DNA of 64,000 nt from Mytilisepta virgata (Eukaryota; Mollusca; Bivalvia; Mytilida; Mytilidae), in contig CM051521.1 in NCBI GenBank assembly GCA_028015205.1, forward strand, positions 87,396,513 to 87,460,512, in the 5' to 3' direction. Below the pieces are notes generated by a model. It saw only the letters and a list, made by a program, of their open reading frames with translations. It made no database searches and was not told where the DNA came from. Made by a program: the position numbers and the translations under genes. Positions within the stretch are counted from its first letter, which is position 1, and every line of letters starts with the position of its first letter. Of this stretch, positions 1 through 12,784 are shown piece by piece.

Positions 1-375
1 ATATTTGCATATGTCTTCGATTTACGACTCATAAGTGGTGCTCAAGGCTTAAAATGTTGCAAACCAAAACAATGATCCAAACTGTTGAAGAGCAAATTGA
101 AAAATGACAAAAGCATGAACCAAAACCACCGAAGGTCAAAGGTGTGTAAGAGGGATATACATTTAGTTTTCATAAAATTTAACACATATGTTTTGAATAA
201 TAATTTGTAAGTACCAATTTCGGGCTAGTATCGAAATACTTGTAACAGTGCGGAGGATACCCCCAGGCCTTGGATTCCACTGGCAGTGGTATTGCCTCAG
301 TGGTTATAATTAATACTTTGATACCAATTTTGGTGCACAAAATGTGCATATTTCCAAAGTTGGGTTTTTTTCCCT
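1..375 (+). repeat. Dispersed bivalve-type repeat, partial copy at window edge
   Basis: Contains the recognisable core 'cgatttacgactcat', 'gtgctcaaggc' and 'tttcgggctagtatcgaaat', followed by 'ggatacccccagg' and a tail 'ctcagtggt'. The same block recurs near 33.7-34.1 kb and twice near 37.7-38.3 kb. It is non-coding. The copy is truncated by the left edge of the window. Confidence 0.8.
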
Positions 376-1438
376 CAGGTCCATTTTATTGTATCACAAT
401 CAGTAAATACATACGTGAATACGTAAAGCAAAACAAAACAATGTAATATTTATTTGATTAAATGTACAGAATGATTAATTTAAAGCAAGGATGCATCAAA
501 TATGATTGGCATAAAAATATCTCCAGTCATGATTGTTTTGTCATATCTTTATGTAAATTAAAGTGATATGAAATGCAGAATCTCATTAATATTACTACAT
601 GTGTTCGACAAAATGATCTGAAAATTTTGTAAAAACTGTTTTTACTGTATAATCTTTAAAACATGCGAATTTGGTAAGCTTCAACGACAAAAAGTATCTG
701 TTTCCCCATGATATTGTTAACATTTACATAGAAATTATGCGCTACAACCACAATAGTTGTGTACAAGAACAATTATGACAATATTGTACATTACAATACA
801 CATTTACATTATTTTCATATTAGAAAAGAAACAATTCATGAGGGTTATAGAGTTGTGGTCATTTATACAATGTATATTCTTTCGCTCGGTATAAAATATC
901 GAATATAAACACCCAGTCCATGTGTAAATGACTGTAAAACTCTATAACCCCCATGAATCACTTCCTGTCCAATGAAATATACACACTATGTATTAAACGA
1001 TTTCAAAATTATAATGGTTTTACAAATTTAGGTATGATTTAGTGAATTCAAAGTTTTTTATTTTTTCAAATTTTCAAGTGCATTAATTTTTCTATAGGAA
1101 ATTCCCTGTTCAGAATAATGTTTGGGGTGTATAACATTTATGTACAACTGTAAAATTTTCCTGTTTTCTAGTACGACTCAACAAGGGTGCCTAACCAACA
1201 AAAAAAATGTCCAATAATTCTAACGTTTAGACTTTTAAAATGCCAAAAATCCATTCCACAAACTGAGGTTTACAGACAGTAGTTACGTTAGTCCGTCAAC
1301 CCTTTAAAGTTGTATTGACTTTTACTGTAGATCCTGACCCAAATGAATATATTTTTATTTCTTATCTATTTAAAACAATAGTAGAGGTTAGTATTATATC
1401 AGTACTATTTTACTATATATGTATATATCTCCTATTAC
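376..1438. other. AT-rich intron of gene A, no gene seen
   Basis: Apart from the inverted repeat at 833-960, nothing recognisable is seen on either strand. The transmembrane and cytoplasmic exons expected for gene A were looked for on the minus strand and not found, so they probably lie beyond the left edge of the window. Confidence 0.5.
833..960. repeat. Imperfect inverted repeat (MITE-like)
   Basis: The left arm 'attcatgagggttatagagt' is mirrored by the right arm 'actctataacccccatgaat', with a spacer of about 85 bp. A small foldback element is likely. No transposase is present. Confidence 0.7.
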
Positions 1439-1582
1439 CATTTTTCTTTGATTCTGCTCGGTTATTTGACAAAACTGTGCTTGCAACGGCTTCAGATACG
1501 GTCGGTGAAGTAACAAGTAACTCTGTGATTGTCGACGAGATCGAATCAATGTCTGTGATGGTAGATGAGTATGAAACTTCAT
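1439..1582 (-). CDS. Gene A exon 3: Ser/Thr-rich stalk
   Basis: 144 nt, phase 1 in and out, with acceptor CTTTCAG and donor G|GTAATA. It encodes about 48 residues rich in Ser and Thr (for example SSTITDIDSISSTITELL), suited to an O-glycosylated stalk. It corresponds in phase and position to the stalk exons of genes B and C. The call rests on splice phase and composition rather than on homology. Confidence 0.5.
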
Positions 1583-3720
1583 CTGAAAGTAAGGAATAAT
1601 TCTCTGATTTCAGTCCTCCCGGACAGTTTTGTTGACGTCCCATTCTAGTAAAGATAGTCATGTTAGTTTCGAATTTAAATCAACCTCCATAATTTTGAAA
1701 CTTATTTGACCCAGTAGCTTATCTTGGTAAATTTTCTGTACTGTTTGCCGATGTATTTTCTATGTGTAGTTTCGCAGATATATCCGATACATGAAAGCAG
1801 GACCGCCTTGGAACCATTCTACCAAATTTTGACCGTGATCTTGAGCCAAGGACATAATTTTTAAAATTAAAACTTCCATCAAAGTCTGATCTTGAATGGA
1901 GGAGCTGGTATGTAAATATTGTTTTTTCCACTGATTTTCTGTACCAGCACTGTATTTAATCAAAGTCCATGGCTAACCATATTATCTATAGTCTGTCCAG
2001 AGAGAATATAATTTTTTAGAAGAAAATTTACGACGACGAAAGACGGACGGTGGGTGCAAATGATGGTCCTTGTAATTTCTTTTTCAATAGTCTTGCAAAA
2101 AATTTGAATTAACGATTTTAAATCTAAAATTGGTGCTTTCTTAAATTAATTTTCAAACAAATCAATTTTATACATCTATCGATTCGCTTAAGATGGTCAG
2201 TACATGTATAGTGGTGTCCACTTTTCCAATGTTTGCCTTGCTAATGATAGACATTAGCTATATTGTGAATAATATTGCGGCAAAGTTACCAAAATTAAAG
2301 AAATTTCTCACCCATATTGCTTTGTACATGTAAGTATGAAGATTATAAAACCATATTAAACAATCCTATACCGTTTTGTTTTCGAATTTCATGCGAATGA
2401 GGAAACCAAATTAAGCCAAAATGAGGGACCACTAAAATGTTTCCAAGTTTTTTTTTACGTACATGCCTCTTTTCTTCTGACAGTTGTGAGATTTTGTTAA
2501 CGAACTATCATTTATTAAACAAATTATGTATAATCCTGAATGTCCGCTTCCGTTACATTTCTTTTTTTTTCACTACAGCCTAAACAATAACTCGAATTGT
2601 TGAGATCATTTTCAAACCAATCCAACTTGAAAAAAAATAAAGTTAAACCAAACCCCACTTAAGAAAATGCTCAGGAAGCTTTGTAATAGTTTCCAAACAT
2701 TAAACTTTATCATAAGAATCAAGTTTATGATTATCATTTTCACGCCATCACCAAACGACATGTATTAGCATCTTTATCTTTTTAACTTTATCATAAGAAT
2801 CAAGTTTATGATTATCATTTTCACGCCATCACCAAACGACATGTATTAGCATTTTTATCTTTTTAACTTACCTGTACACTGAAACCATACTGTAAGATAT
2901 TTATATATACCATTACAAGGATCCCCACCAAAAAGGCTATTCGATGGGGAAATTACGCAAGAACGCTTGGACTGACACGCACTTCGAGTATAGTTGGTTT
3001 GATCACTCCCAGGACAGATGTAAGTCTCTGGTGGGGTTGTATAATTGTATGGACAAGTAATATTGTCATGTCTTCCGTAATTGGCACGGACAACTGATAG
3101 CGTAAATTGATCGTCACATAAAATCGTGCCGTTTGTTTTCTCACATATCGTTATATTTGTGTGCTCTAAAAAAGAAAAAAAACATGTTTTCTGGTATAAA
3201 ATTTGATAACCTGGTGGTATTGTCCAGTTCTAGTGCATGAAATAAGACTATATACATACATACATGTATCTTTCACTTCAATCGACGTTCGATTGATGAT
3301 TGTTTTAGATAAAAAGTAGGTTTCTATAAATAGTTCCTAGGACAATGGTGATCTCACCTGTATTGTGGCTACTCGTGTAGACCATATTGATTCTATTGCT
3401 CACAATGTTTTGGATATTATTTAAATTGACATTCCAACATATTGGTCAAGAGCATACTTCAGAGTTAGCCGTGCTTTACTCACAAAAAAATATTATAAAT
3501 AAAAAATTTGCACATAACAGGAACACATTTTTTGTATAAATATTCTTACGATTAAATGAAAACTAACAATCAATGTGAGACTAAATCAGAATATTAAAAT
3601 ATGTATTTATACGCTAGCTTACGACACGTAAAATGTATCCATGTGAACAATCTTTGTCTTACCTTGAATGAATGAGGACTGGACGACAATGCTTTGCATT
3701 AGGATCACAAGTTTGTCCAT
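1439..3720 (-). CDS. Gene A: SUEL-lectin cell-surface receptor, 3' part outside window
   Basis: Three minus-strand exons join in frame: 3663-3720 (signal peptide), 2872-3165 (lectin domain) and 1439-1582 (stalk). All three junctions have GT donors and AG acceptors, and all introns are phase 1. The lectin exon has eight cysteines, an ANYGR motif and DPC..IYKYL near its end; these are hallmarks of the SUEL/rhamnose-binding lectin family, which binds galactose or rhamnose. The protein enters the secretory pathway. By analogy with genes B, C and E, a transmembrane segment and a tyrosine-rich tail should follow to the left of the window, but they are not visible here. A purely secreted lectin is the alternative. 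The exon model is mine and has no transcript support. Confidence 0.75.
2703..2864. repeat. 81-bp tandem duplication in intron of gene A
   Basis: Two head-to-tail copies (2703-2783 and 2784-2864) are nearly identical, differing at one visible site in 'agcatctttat' versus 'agcatttttat'. The second copy ends only a few bases from the donor of the lectin exon. Confidence 0.92.
2872..3165 (-). CDS. Gene A exon 2: SUEL lectin domain
   Basis: 294 nt, phase 1 in and phase 1 out. The acceptor is a long pyrimidine tract ending TTTAG and the donor is CAG|GTAAGT. Cysteines occur in ICEK, ILCDD, ITCPY, YICPG, SACQS, RSCVI, DPCNG and FQCTG. Key motifs are VVRANYGRHD and DPCNGIYKYLTV. NIT, NYT and similar sequons suggest N-glycosylation. 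Confidence 0.88.
3663..3720 (-). CDS. Gene A exon 1: start and signal peptide
   Basis: Starts ATG at 3720-3718 and reads MDKLVILMQSIVVQSSFIQ, a short hydrophobic leader. It ends with one base (G) before a GTAAG donor at 3662. That base plus the first two of exon 2 makes Glu. An ATG nine bases further upstream lies in the same frame family of choices but gives a less hydrophobic N-terminus, so 3720 is preferred. Confidence 0.65.
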
Positions 3721-5687
3721 TGTTGCTCATCAAAACAGGAAATTAAATCGGACAAAATTTTCCTTATGAAATAAATGTATTTCCTCATTGTGTTCATTCA
3801 TGTCCTTTTGTCCGATTAAATGTCGTTGATTTTATTCTGATTTTACAAATACTATATGTTGAGTTAGTTTACAATATTTATCATCTGCATGTATATAACT
3901 TGTTTCAAAATATTCTTTTTGATATTTTTTATTTAGATTTCTGCATGTCTGCATTTATATTGATTCTAAAGGTGCGTTTACACGATACGATTTTCCTTTC
4001 GATTTTCCATCCGATTTAATACCATTCGACTTTGAACAGATTTGGACAGGTGCTTTTAATATGTTTCGAAACGCAGCAACGTCCGAAATTATCTATACGG
4101 CGTGTTATCGGCAATTACCTTAAAATTAAAAAAATATATGATATAATTGAATTAATGATTAGCGATTGGTTAATAACTTTTAACCAGAGGCTCCCAGGAG
4201 CCGGTAATCGCTCATCTGATTCACAGTAGCCAGGAAAAGTGAAAACCAAAATGTGAGAGAACTTTCCAACTGAAAAAATTGACAATGACAAAATACCTCG
4301 ATAAAATTTGTCATTTGAAGTCTAATGATATATATGTCAAAACCTGTTTCCAAGGACCATTCTACCAAATTATGGTTCCAACTGGCCCGGTTATTTCAAA
4401 CAAGAAGATTAAAATGTGAAATGTGGACAGTCGGGCGACGATAACGACAGCTGACGCCGGACGCAAACTGATGGCAATAGTTCACATGACCCTTTGAACG
4501 AAACAAAAAAAAAATTGCAATATTTCCGAATATTTGTATCATCACTTTGGCGTACTTTTATTTTTATACACTTAATCGGTTGGATATCAAATATTCTTGA
4601 AATTCTGCTTCATACAGAGGTTAAAAAGAGGAAATGACAGCCTGTTAAAATGGCTAAAAAATAAAAAGATTTTGTTTTAGAATAGAAACAATGTACAATC
4701 TAAGTACCCTTTGGGAACCTTACGTCACGATATTTAATGCATTTATACGAGTTATCCCCCATTACATGAAAACAACAGTCCAGAACAGTTCTAAATGACG
4801 TCATGGGAAGCATTTACAATTAGATAAAGAGTACATGTAGCTGTGGCTTAAGTCGGTTATTAAAATACCCCCGTTAAAGTCTACAGAATCTCAGCATATG
4901 AACGCCAAAGGGTAGTGGAAAATCGTACATACAAATTACTAGTATCTTGAAGGATTTGGATGGTGTTTTGATCTCCAGAGAGTCCATTGGAAATTTTACA
5001 GACGCTACATTGGACCTGTAAGCTTGAGTGATCAACAAAACTTACCGTTCATAGACGATAATATACATGGCATGGTGACAGACAGATTTCAGCACAGCAG
5101 TTGACAAGAGATTTGAATAATCACTTCAAATTGAACATCAGTACAGCGACTCGTTACAATTGATTATTTAGGTCAAGAATGTCAATATTTATTATGAAAT
5201 AATTCCATTTTAATTTGCATATGATAAAATACAAGAATTTTATTGGTCGGAAGGGCAAAATCATAAAAGTTTATACATCGATAAACCCGTATTTGGCAAT
5301 ATATTCATGCGCTTTATTGATTATCTAAAGTTTCAAATGAGACATTAAAGGTGAAGAATGCTGTAAAAGAATAAATTTTAAGGATGATACGGACAATAAT
5401 AGTTACAATTTAATGAGAAATGGTTCAAAACATTATGAAAATTGCGTTTTTTAAAAATTCCGTGAAAATTTGCTGCACGGACGTCACAGTCAAGATTCCA
5501 ACGTCATATTTGTAAACAACGCGAGTTGGATTCTTCAAACGGAAAAAATCGGACATTGCGTGGATTCTGCACGCTTCAGATTATATTAAAATCTATCAGA
5601 ATGTAAGTTTCCTTCCTGAAAAGGGCAAAGTTTTTTTGTTTTTTTTTTATTTATTAGGAACAACTTTTCGATGTTTGAAATGGAATT
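3721..5687. other. Region upstream of gene A, no gene seen
   Basis: This is the 5' flank of gene A. It is AT-rich without an open reading frame that resembles a protein. Around 4378-4500 there is a fragment related to the AGCTCA-type repeat ends ('cgacgataacgac', 'ttcacatgaccc'). At 5322-5424 there is a roughly 100-bp segment that recurs at 28811-28914. Confidence 0.5.
5322..5424 (+). repeat. About 100-bp dispersed repeat, copy 1
   Basis: Reads 'tctaaagtttcaaatgagac' and continues nearly identically to the segment at 28811-28914. Only a few differences are visible over the shared length, and both copies are in the same orientation. Confidence 0.85.
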
Positions 5688-5846
5688 ATAAGGATTAAAT
5701 ACGATTTTGTATGAGTTTATCGATGTGTAAACTCGGCCTTTTCACTCCCAAACTCAACATAAAGTCCTTCGGACTTTATTTAGTTTGTGAGTGAGTCGGC
5801 CGAGTTTACAATTAATAAACTCATAAAAAATCGTATTTAATCCTAT
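5688..5846. repeat. Near-perfect palindrome (foldback element)
   Basis: The left arm 'ggattaaatacgattttgta' is mirrored by the right arm 'cgtatttaatcc'. The inner arms 'taaactcggcc' and 'ggccgagttta' and the core 'aaagtccttcggacttt' also pair. The arms span roughly 70 bp each, a structure typical of MITEs without coding capacity. Confidence 0.85.
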
Positions 5847-6917
5847 AGTAAATTCTGATTGGCCATCGTCATTACTTCCGGCGTTCTTTATCTTTTACTG
5901 TCATTATGTCATGAACGTCTGGGACGGTTCTATGTCAGGACGCACTAGGTCATAAATACATTGTAGTTCTGGGGAAAAACACTTTAACGGTTCTTGTGTA
6001 GGTGAAACGTTTGAAGTATCGATTAATTAGCGTCCTTCCCAAAAGAAGCTACAATTACTTTTATCTTCGTTAACATGTTTTCTACATGTACATGTACCTA
6101 CCTATTTCCTAAAAATCTGAGAACAGCGAAAAAAATTGTCTTAACGGAACGGAAACATTTGAATACCCATGTGATATGGTCATCAAATATCGGTGCCGGC
6201 AGATGTTAGTTTACCATTGGATCATAAAATAAAAGAAGCCATGACGACAAGTCAGAACGAATTTTTTACAACACATTGACAATTTAAATGTTTAGATGTC
6301 AAATATCAAGGAAATTGACACCCACAATGTCCCATGCGTACGTTTTCAAAAGAAAAGGAAACGAGGAGCAATATATAGTGAATACCAAAGACGAAAACAA
6401 ATTGAAAGAGGCGAACATACTGCATGTGTAAATAAGGCTAGTAAAAAGAGCGATTTACACATGATTTCAATAAAAATTGCCAATTTGTGTAAGTCGAAAA
6501 GTATAAATATTCTCCCAGGTGGGTGCAAAGCGAAGGTAACACAAAGGCAGACATGTTGAGTAAAACTATATATTGTAATTATCATGATTATTGGCAAATT
6601 ATTTGAATTAGATTTGATATGGAGATATGGTTTGCATCAGATTATAATACAAAATGCAGTATATTCAATTCAAAACATTGGTACATTTGGTATCGACGCT
6701 TATAGTAGACGGTTGGATAAGAACACGACTGGATAGTTTAGTTTAAACATATTTTATTGTCTAATAACAATTTGGATTGGACATAAGTTATAACAACTTA
6801 CAGAAATCCTCTCCATACAATATATATATACAATGTAAAGACGGACAGCAAGTACACAAAATAATATAGTAAATAAATATAAAGCATACAAAAGTATTGT
6901 AATAAATATAAAAACAT
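5847..6917. other. Intergenic, no gene recognised
   Basis: A plus-strand open frame of 87 codons (6296-6559) is basic and has no recognisable domain or supporting splice context, so it is not called as a gene. A homopolymer G tract follows at about 6936-6959. Confidence 0.4.
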
Positions 6918-7001
6918 GGACATATTAGGTTTGGGGGTGGGGGGGGGGGGGGGGGGGGGTGAGTACATCTATATAAAAAAGTTCTTATTTGATGATCCAT
7001 G

Positions 7002-7343
7002 TTATAATTCTATAAAACGTTTTGTTTGGTGTATAAATCTATGAACATTTTCAAAAATATTTTTATTCATTTCGTCACTCAACATATCTGATCCAAATAA
7101 TATATATTCTATTGTATGGTTTGGTTGAATATTATAAATTAATTGAGCTCGGGGATGTGTATATAGGGGACATTCTAGAAAAAAATGTATAGCATCCTCC
7201 AACGGCCACCCACAGATGCAGCTAGGGTCATTAACCAAATTAACTCTAAATAAATCAGCTTTAAGTGGACTGCAACAATGACGAAGTCTAGTATGTAAAA
7301 TATTTATTTTTCTAGGTCCAATGAGATAATAAAACGGAACCAA
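7002..7343 (-). mobile_element. LINE (non-LTR retrotransposon) 3'-terminal ORF fragment
   Basis: The translation contains RKINILHTRLRHCCSPLKAD, then a CxCG...H..LECP zinc-knuckle (CICGWPLEDAIHFFLECPLY), then ILFGSDMLS and NKNIFENVHRFIHQTKRF. This is the extreme C-terminus of reverse-transcriptase polyproteins of CR1/I-like LINEs common in molluscs. Only the last 110 residues or so remain and no reverse-transcriptase core was seen upstream. The region at 6745-7001 probably includes its 3' UTR. Confidence 0.8.
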
Positions 7344-7619
7344 TGATTTTTCTCCTGGATAGTACTGCCACTATCAGATATATGTAGATGTGTACAAGCA
7401 ATCAATTTGAGAAGGCAAATTGTACATTTATTTAGTAATTCCATTGTGGCGATCTGCTCCATACTGTCCTTTATTGCACAAGAGAGTTTCATCAGCGATT
7501 GCAAGGTATTCAAGATATAGATTGGGTAACCAAATAGTTGTATCTAAGGCTGAATCTGAAGATGGTCCTTACAAATTGGTGACAAAATATTTGTCATATT
7601 GATCCAAAATCAGATAATT

Positions 7620-10600
7620 TTTTATTTAAACTTTATTTGGATCAGGAAAATTTTATTCCTTCATATACAAGAACAGACCACTTAGTTATTCAAGAGCTAG
7701 ATTTAAGGATGTACACCTCTCAGGAGCCAAAAATTTCTAGAATTAAACTTTTTTTCTTAACCTGATTTTTGGGTTTATATGACTGTAAGAAAATAATTTA
7801 TGAAGAAAAAATCATATGGTGGTACACTTCTCTTTTTTTTTGCTATGGTCATTTGAAAGTACTCCTTTTTGATGATTTTCCCATTTTTCATAAATTTTTA
7901 CCCATTTTGGGTCTATTATCCTGAAAAAAAGCACAGTTCCACAATTAAACTTTTTTTCATACTTTCCTTAGAGATGGAGTGGACCAGTCTGAATAAATCT
8001 AGCAATAAACAACCATAGGTACATTGTACAAAATGTATGTGTTAATATAAGAAAGTTTTATAAAATTGTGTTGTTTTTCGTGTCAAATTGACCATGCAGT
8101 CAATTTAGTCAATTTAGGGTTTTTCTCATTTTTTTTTTTTTAGAACAAAGAGCATATAATTTCAACTTCTTTGTTATAACTGATTGAAAAAATTAATATT
8201 TAAGAATTTTAAAAAGAAAAAATTGATATGGGATGTACATATTTTTGGTAAAATCATTTCTTTGTACCCCTCACCCATTTTCTCAACATTTTGGCTGATG
8301 AAACTGACCGGATTGGTTAAAAAATTTGAAAATTTTATTACTCAAAAACTACCTATTGTAAGTACATAATTTTTACACAGAGTTTAGTTGGACTATAATA
8401 TTTTTTAAATTCATTAATATTTTCCGCTTGTATCACGTAATTCCCGAACGAGATTTCAACGAGACTGAAACATCAGAACAACACATCCTTAATGTGGTAA
8501 TATTAATACAACTGTGTATGTTTGCATTCGTTAAGGGCTGGAGCTGCAACAGTTTCGGCCAATGAAGACGTTTGCGAACGTTGCTGGAAAATACGGTTAT
8601 ATTGCAGATTCTTTAGATCATCGTTTACTGGTTACCAAAAAACTTGGGCTTCATAATATTCATTTTTAAGTCTCGAAAGGTTGTTAAATACCGAAAAATA
8701 AATAGATACGAGTCCGTGTGTTCAAATAGTACCGTATAGTTCATGTATTACTTTCATGACAGAAATACCAGCCACTAGCTATAGGTATATACCAAAGGAC
8801 CCATCATGTGTCTTAGTGCGGCCGTCCTCCTCACGGGACATGTACAGAGAACCAGATGCCGTGGAACGGTTGCACTATGACACAGGACTCTGAATTATGA
8901 CGATTCAGGGACCCGATACCACTATCTGTAGGCCATCCACGAAGTAATTGCAATACATATATATTGGCACAATTTCATACAGTAGATGTTCACATTTGGA
9001 TTATTTGATCTCGAGCACTACTGATGAGTTGTCATTTAATGAAATGGTCATACAGTGCATCAAATTTATTTTGGTACTTTGTGATATATTTTATCACATC
9101 AGTATTTTATAAAACTGTATTTTTTAATTAAATTTTATTTTAGATTTTTATAAATAATCAAGACTTCATTAAGTAGTATGATCGACCAATGGTGTAACGC
9201 TGTGCAATGCATCTAAGTCTATGTGGGTGTGCCTTTTTTCATTTTTCTCCAAAGCCATTAACATTTTTAGATATTCTTTCCCTACAAATAATGCGTTTGA
9301 AATTAAACCAGGATATACATACTGTGTTTCTTATTGATTTGTCGGTGACCTTTTTGTATTTATGCGTAGGATAGTTTAAAGTAAGAAATGTATATTTTCT
9401 AACCCCTCTCGCTTTTTTGTGTTTGATTAACAGCTGAGATTAACAGTAACTACCTTTCTTCAACAAATTTCCTTGCCAGTCGAGTGGTTTTTAAATGTCC
9501 TCTGCTTTCAATTATTGAATACTTCTGTGCTGTACTGTGAAAAATGCTGAGGTCACTGAAGTTAGTTCTCATTCTGTTATTATAAACAGTAGGTCTATAC
9601 AATTAGTGTATACATATTGTAAATGTACTATTAGTATTATGTGTTTGTAATCACCAAAGAAACAGAATAGATAAAGGGTATCTTTATATACATTTGTAGA
9701 CTTGGTCTCATCTATTCAGCACAATGTATCGTATGTCCATTACATATGCAAACATGTATCATAAAAAAAATTTAACCACATACCGGACAACTGTAACAAC
9801 ATTGGCTATTCTTACTCGGCTGTATTATATGTACATACATGTTTTGTCCTCTCCTAAAGACTGAGACGATTCAAATCTTTGCAGATACTAGATTTCAAGC
9901 CCTTTGATTACAGTGTGTGTATAATTCCAATGTTTTGCTGAATAATGACAATACACATGTAGCTTTTGCTTTATACAACATATATAAACATTCATAATAT
10001 TCTGTGATATACCAAATGGAAAAATAACCAAAAAAAAAAATTAAAAATCATTACCTATGAACCAGGAATAGTCAGTTAAAAAATTCTTTTTTTAAATTAA
10101 GCTTAAATTTTAAAGTACACACGTTTCTTTCAGATTAGATGCTTTATACGTGTCTGCTAGGAATGAAAAAATTGTGCCGAAAAGTAATGATTATAAATTA
10201 AACTCACTGTTGATCATGACGAGGTTATTTTGTTTCCTGAACTCTTTATATGTAAAAAAATTGCCAAATACCGTAGATGAAAATCTAGTCTACGGAGAAG
10301 ATGTTTTTTATCAACCAGTTATTACTCTGAGTTAACCAAAAAGTACGTTGTAACAAAAAAAACCTTCTTGGCAATGCATCAGATTTCTTAAAGATTCAAA
10401 ATACGAGGTAAAATGCACCACTGTTCAGTTACATGTACATTGTACATGTCTCCATTTAGGCCAGAATTTTCTTTTATTTTCTATTTAACTGGTAAGCCTA
10501 CCCTATAAACCAATTTAAACTATATTTATTTTTTCCAACGAATCCATGTATTTTTTTTTTAAGATCAGAAAAATAACAGTAGTGAGAATGGGGTCAGTTA

Positions 10601-12780
10601 TGTCTTTAGCCAATTTATAAAATGTCAAAGGTCACTTCCGGCAGAATTTACTGGTACATATATATTAACAAACAGAAATGGACAGTTCCTCTAAATATGT
10701 GAATTTTCACTTGAACCTGGGAGACAGTACATTCAACACAAAATAAACATATAAAAAAAATATTGAAATACGGTATGTAAACATATGTAAAGAAAACTAA
10801 ATATTTTTTTCAGTTTGTTCTAATAAACCCATGTATTAAAATAATAAAATTTGTATTGCAAGAATGTTTTCTTGCTTCAAACTTTTGTTATTTTACTCCA
10901 TGTTATTAAAGAATATTTTATATAGTTTTTTCTCATTATTCAGGTGTTGTAATATCTTTGGAACTTACAAATCAAACGAATCGCATAAGGAATACTTTGG
11001 CTTTCATCTAAAACCCCAAAATAACATCATGCATAAATATAAAAAAAAAATACCCTCCAGAACAAATTTTATTTCATTTCGGATACCTGCTGTGCAAAGT
11101 CTTGTCTTCTATTATTTCTTTTTCTTTCGCCCCCGCCCCCTGGAAAGTTTGATGAGTATGTACTTTTTCACAATTTTCCAGAAAACAGAAAGTAAAAAAC
11201 CTGGCCGTACTATGCTGTCAACCACCTCCATAGAAAAGTTTCCTATCCTTCTCCATTTCACTTCCCCAATTCTATTTAAAAAAATTCTTGTTATGGTTCT
11301 TCTTTTTTGTAGTTGGTAATCGACGAGGTGTGCATCTGATCTATTAAGGATATTCTATCCGGACACGTAAAGTAAATTCCCGTTCATTATATATATGACT
11401 TTTTGTCAAACAAGGAAGTCCTAATATTTTATCAAATGGAACGTAGTATATCGAAACGAACCAGTTTTTCCTTTTTTAACAGTTAAAAAAATCATTTTTA
11501 TATAATTTAAAAGTTGTAAGTGAAGTAGAAATTCAAAAGTACAGAGTTGATTTCTATATATAATATTTAACAGCGTTGAGAGTACACCTATTTGCATGTA
11601 CTTTTTTCTAAGTGTATTTCTTATCATTAAACTTAAGTTTATATAATTCATATCTAAAGAAATCCATATTTAAAGCACAAAATGCAAATGAGACCTCCAT
11701 GACAAAACATCAAAGGAACAAATTTATGAAACTGCATATAGCAGTTTGCCATGGTATTTTATTCTGGTTTTTTACTATAAAAAATATCCATTCTGTAAAC
11801 TCTTTATTAGTAAACAAAACGAGGATGCTATGCCTTCTAAGGTTCCTATAGGTATGACGAATGTGTGGCCGATACCAGCCATATCTCGGTTCATTGAGAA
11901 AAAGCTGGTATCACGGTGAAAATAAACCTGTTTTGTACTCATAGCTATTTGAATTTGATATAAATATAGGAAAATAATGCTATGCAACAAATCTTTTCCT
12001 TATCTACGCCAACGTCCTGTGTGTAGATTTTACACACATTATACTGTTATACATGTACAGGTTGCTATTGGTAAAGTGAGGAGCAAGCATAAATGTACAG
12101 GTAGATATGCATACAGGTGCTCAAATACTGATATACAAATGTTTAAAGTCTGTGAAAATTAAGTGAATAGTGTTGTCCTGAGATGGTTTTAGCGTTACAA
12201 TTCTTGTTATTTTAGCATTTGAACGTTCGAGTTGTTATTTAAGCTGTAAAAATTTTATCTCATGCACGGCTTATGCATCAAAATTGGTATCAGAGACTAT
12301 TTATCAAAGTACTGAGTCGATAACTTTGCTGGTGGACTCGTGGCCATCGCCAGCTCATTCAGTTGCTAGTAATATGTATTCCGATACAAGTGTGAAAATA
12401 ATATTTAAGATTTGCTGTTATCAAATGTTTTTTTTTTTTTAATTTTGTAAGAATTTGCAAAGTACACACGTACATGAGACATAACTCTTTCTGTGAGATT
12501 TTATTTAAATTTAATTATGTATTACACACCTAGGTTTCACTAAATGTGCACAAAAAGTCTAAAAAGTATTTAGCATAATTGTTTTCAAAAATGTGGGACT
12601 ACGTTAAAACTTTGATGGCTCGAACTCCAATGGACCGCCAAAATCGAGTTATCGGTAATTCGAGTTACTGAAGTTTCATTAAGCACGGAAAAGTTGGTAC
12701 GACTGATTATTACAATGAAATGATTTATAATTAAGATCAACCAGGTTAATCACCAATATACAATGCTTAAGAAAACTTTA
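7620..12780. other. Intergenic AT-rich DNA, no gene recognised
   Basis: Open frames here, including 10864-11319 (151 codons), are low-complexity and Phe/Ile/Asn/Lys-rich as expected from AT-rich non-coding sequence. No domain, splice pattern, RNA gene or clear repeat family was recognised. Confidence 0.45.
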
Positions 12781-12784
12781 TTAC

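Noticed and set aside
1315..1599. Plus-strand open frame with a hydrophobic stretch and acidic tail
   Set aside because: Its second half is the opposite-strand reading of the gene A stalk exon, which has splice signals and matching phase; the hydrophobic part is AT-rich intron sequence.
10864..11319. 151-codon plus-strand gene
   Set aside because: Composition is that of AT-rich non-coding DNA (Phe, Ile, Leu, Lys) and no domain, homologue or splice pattern was recognised.
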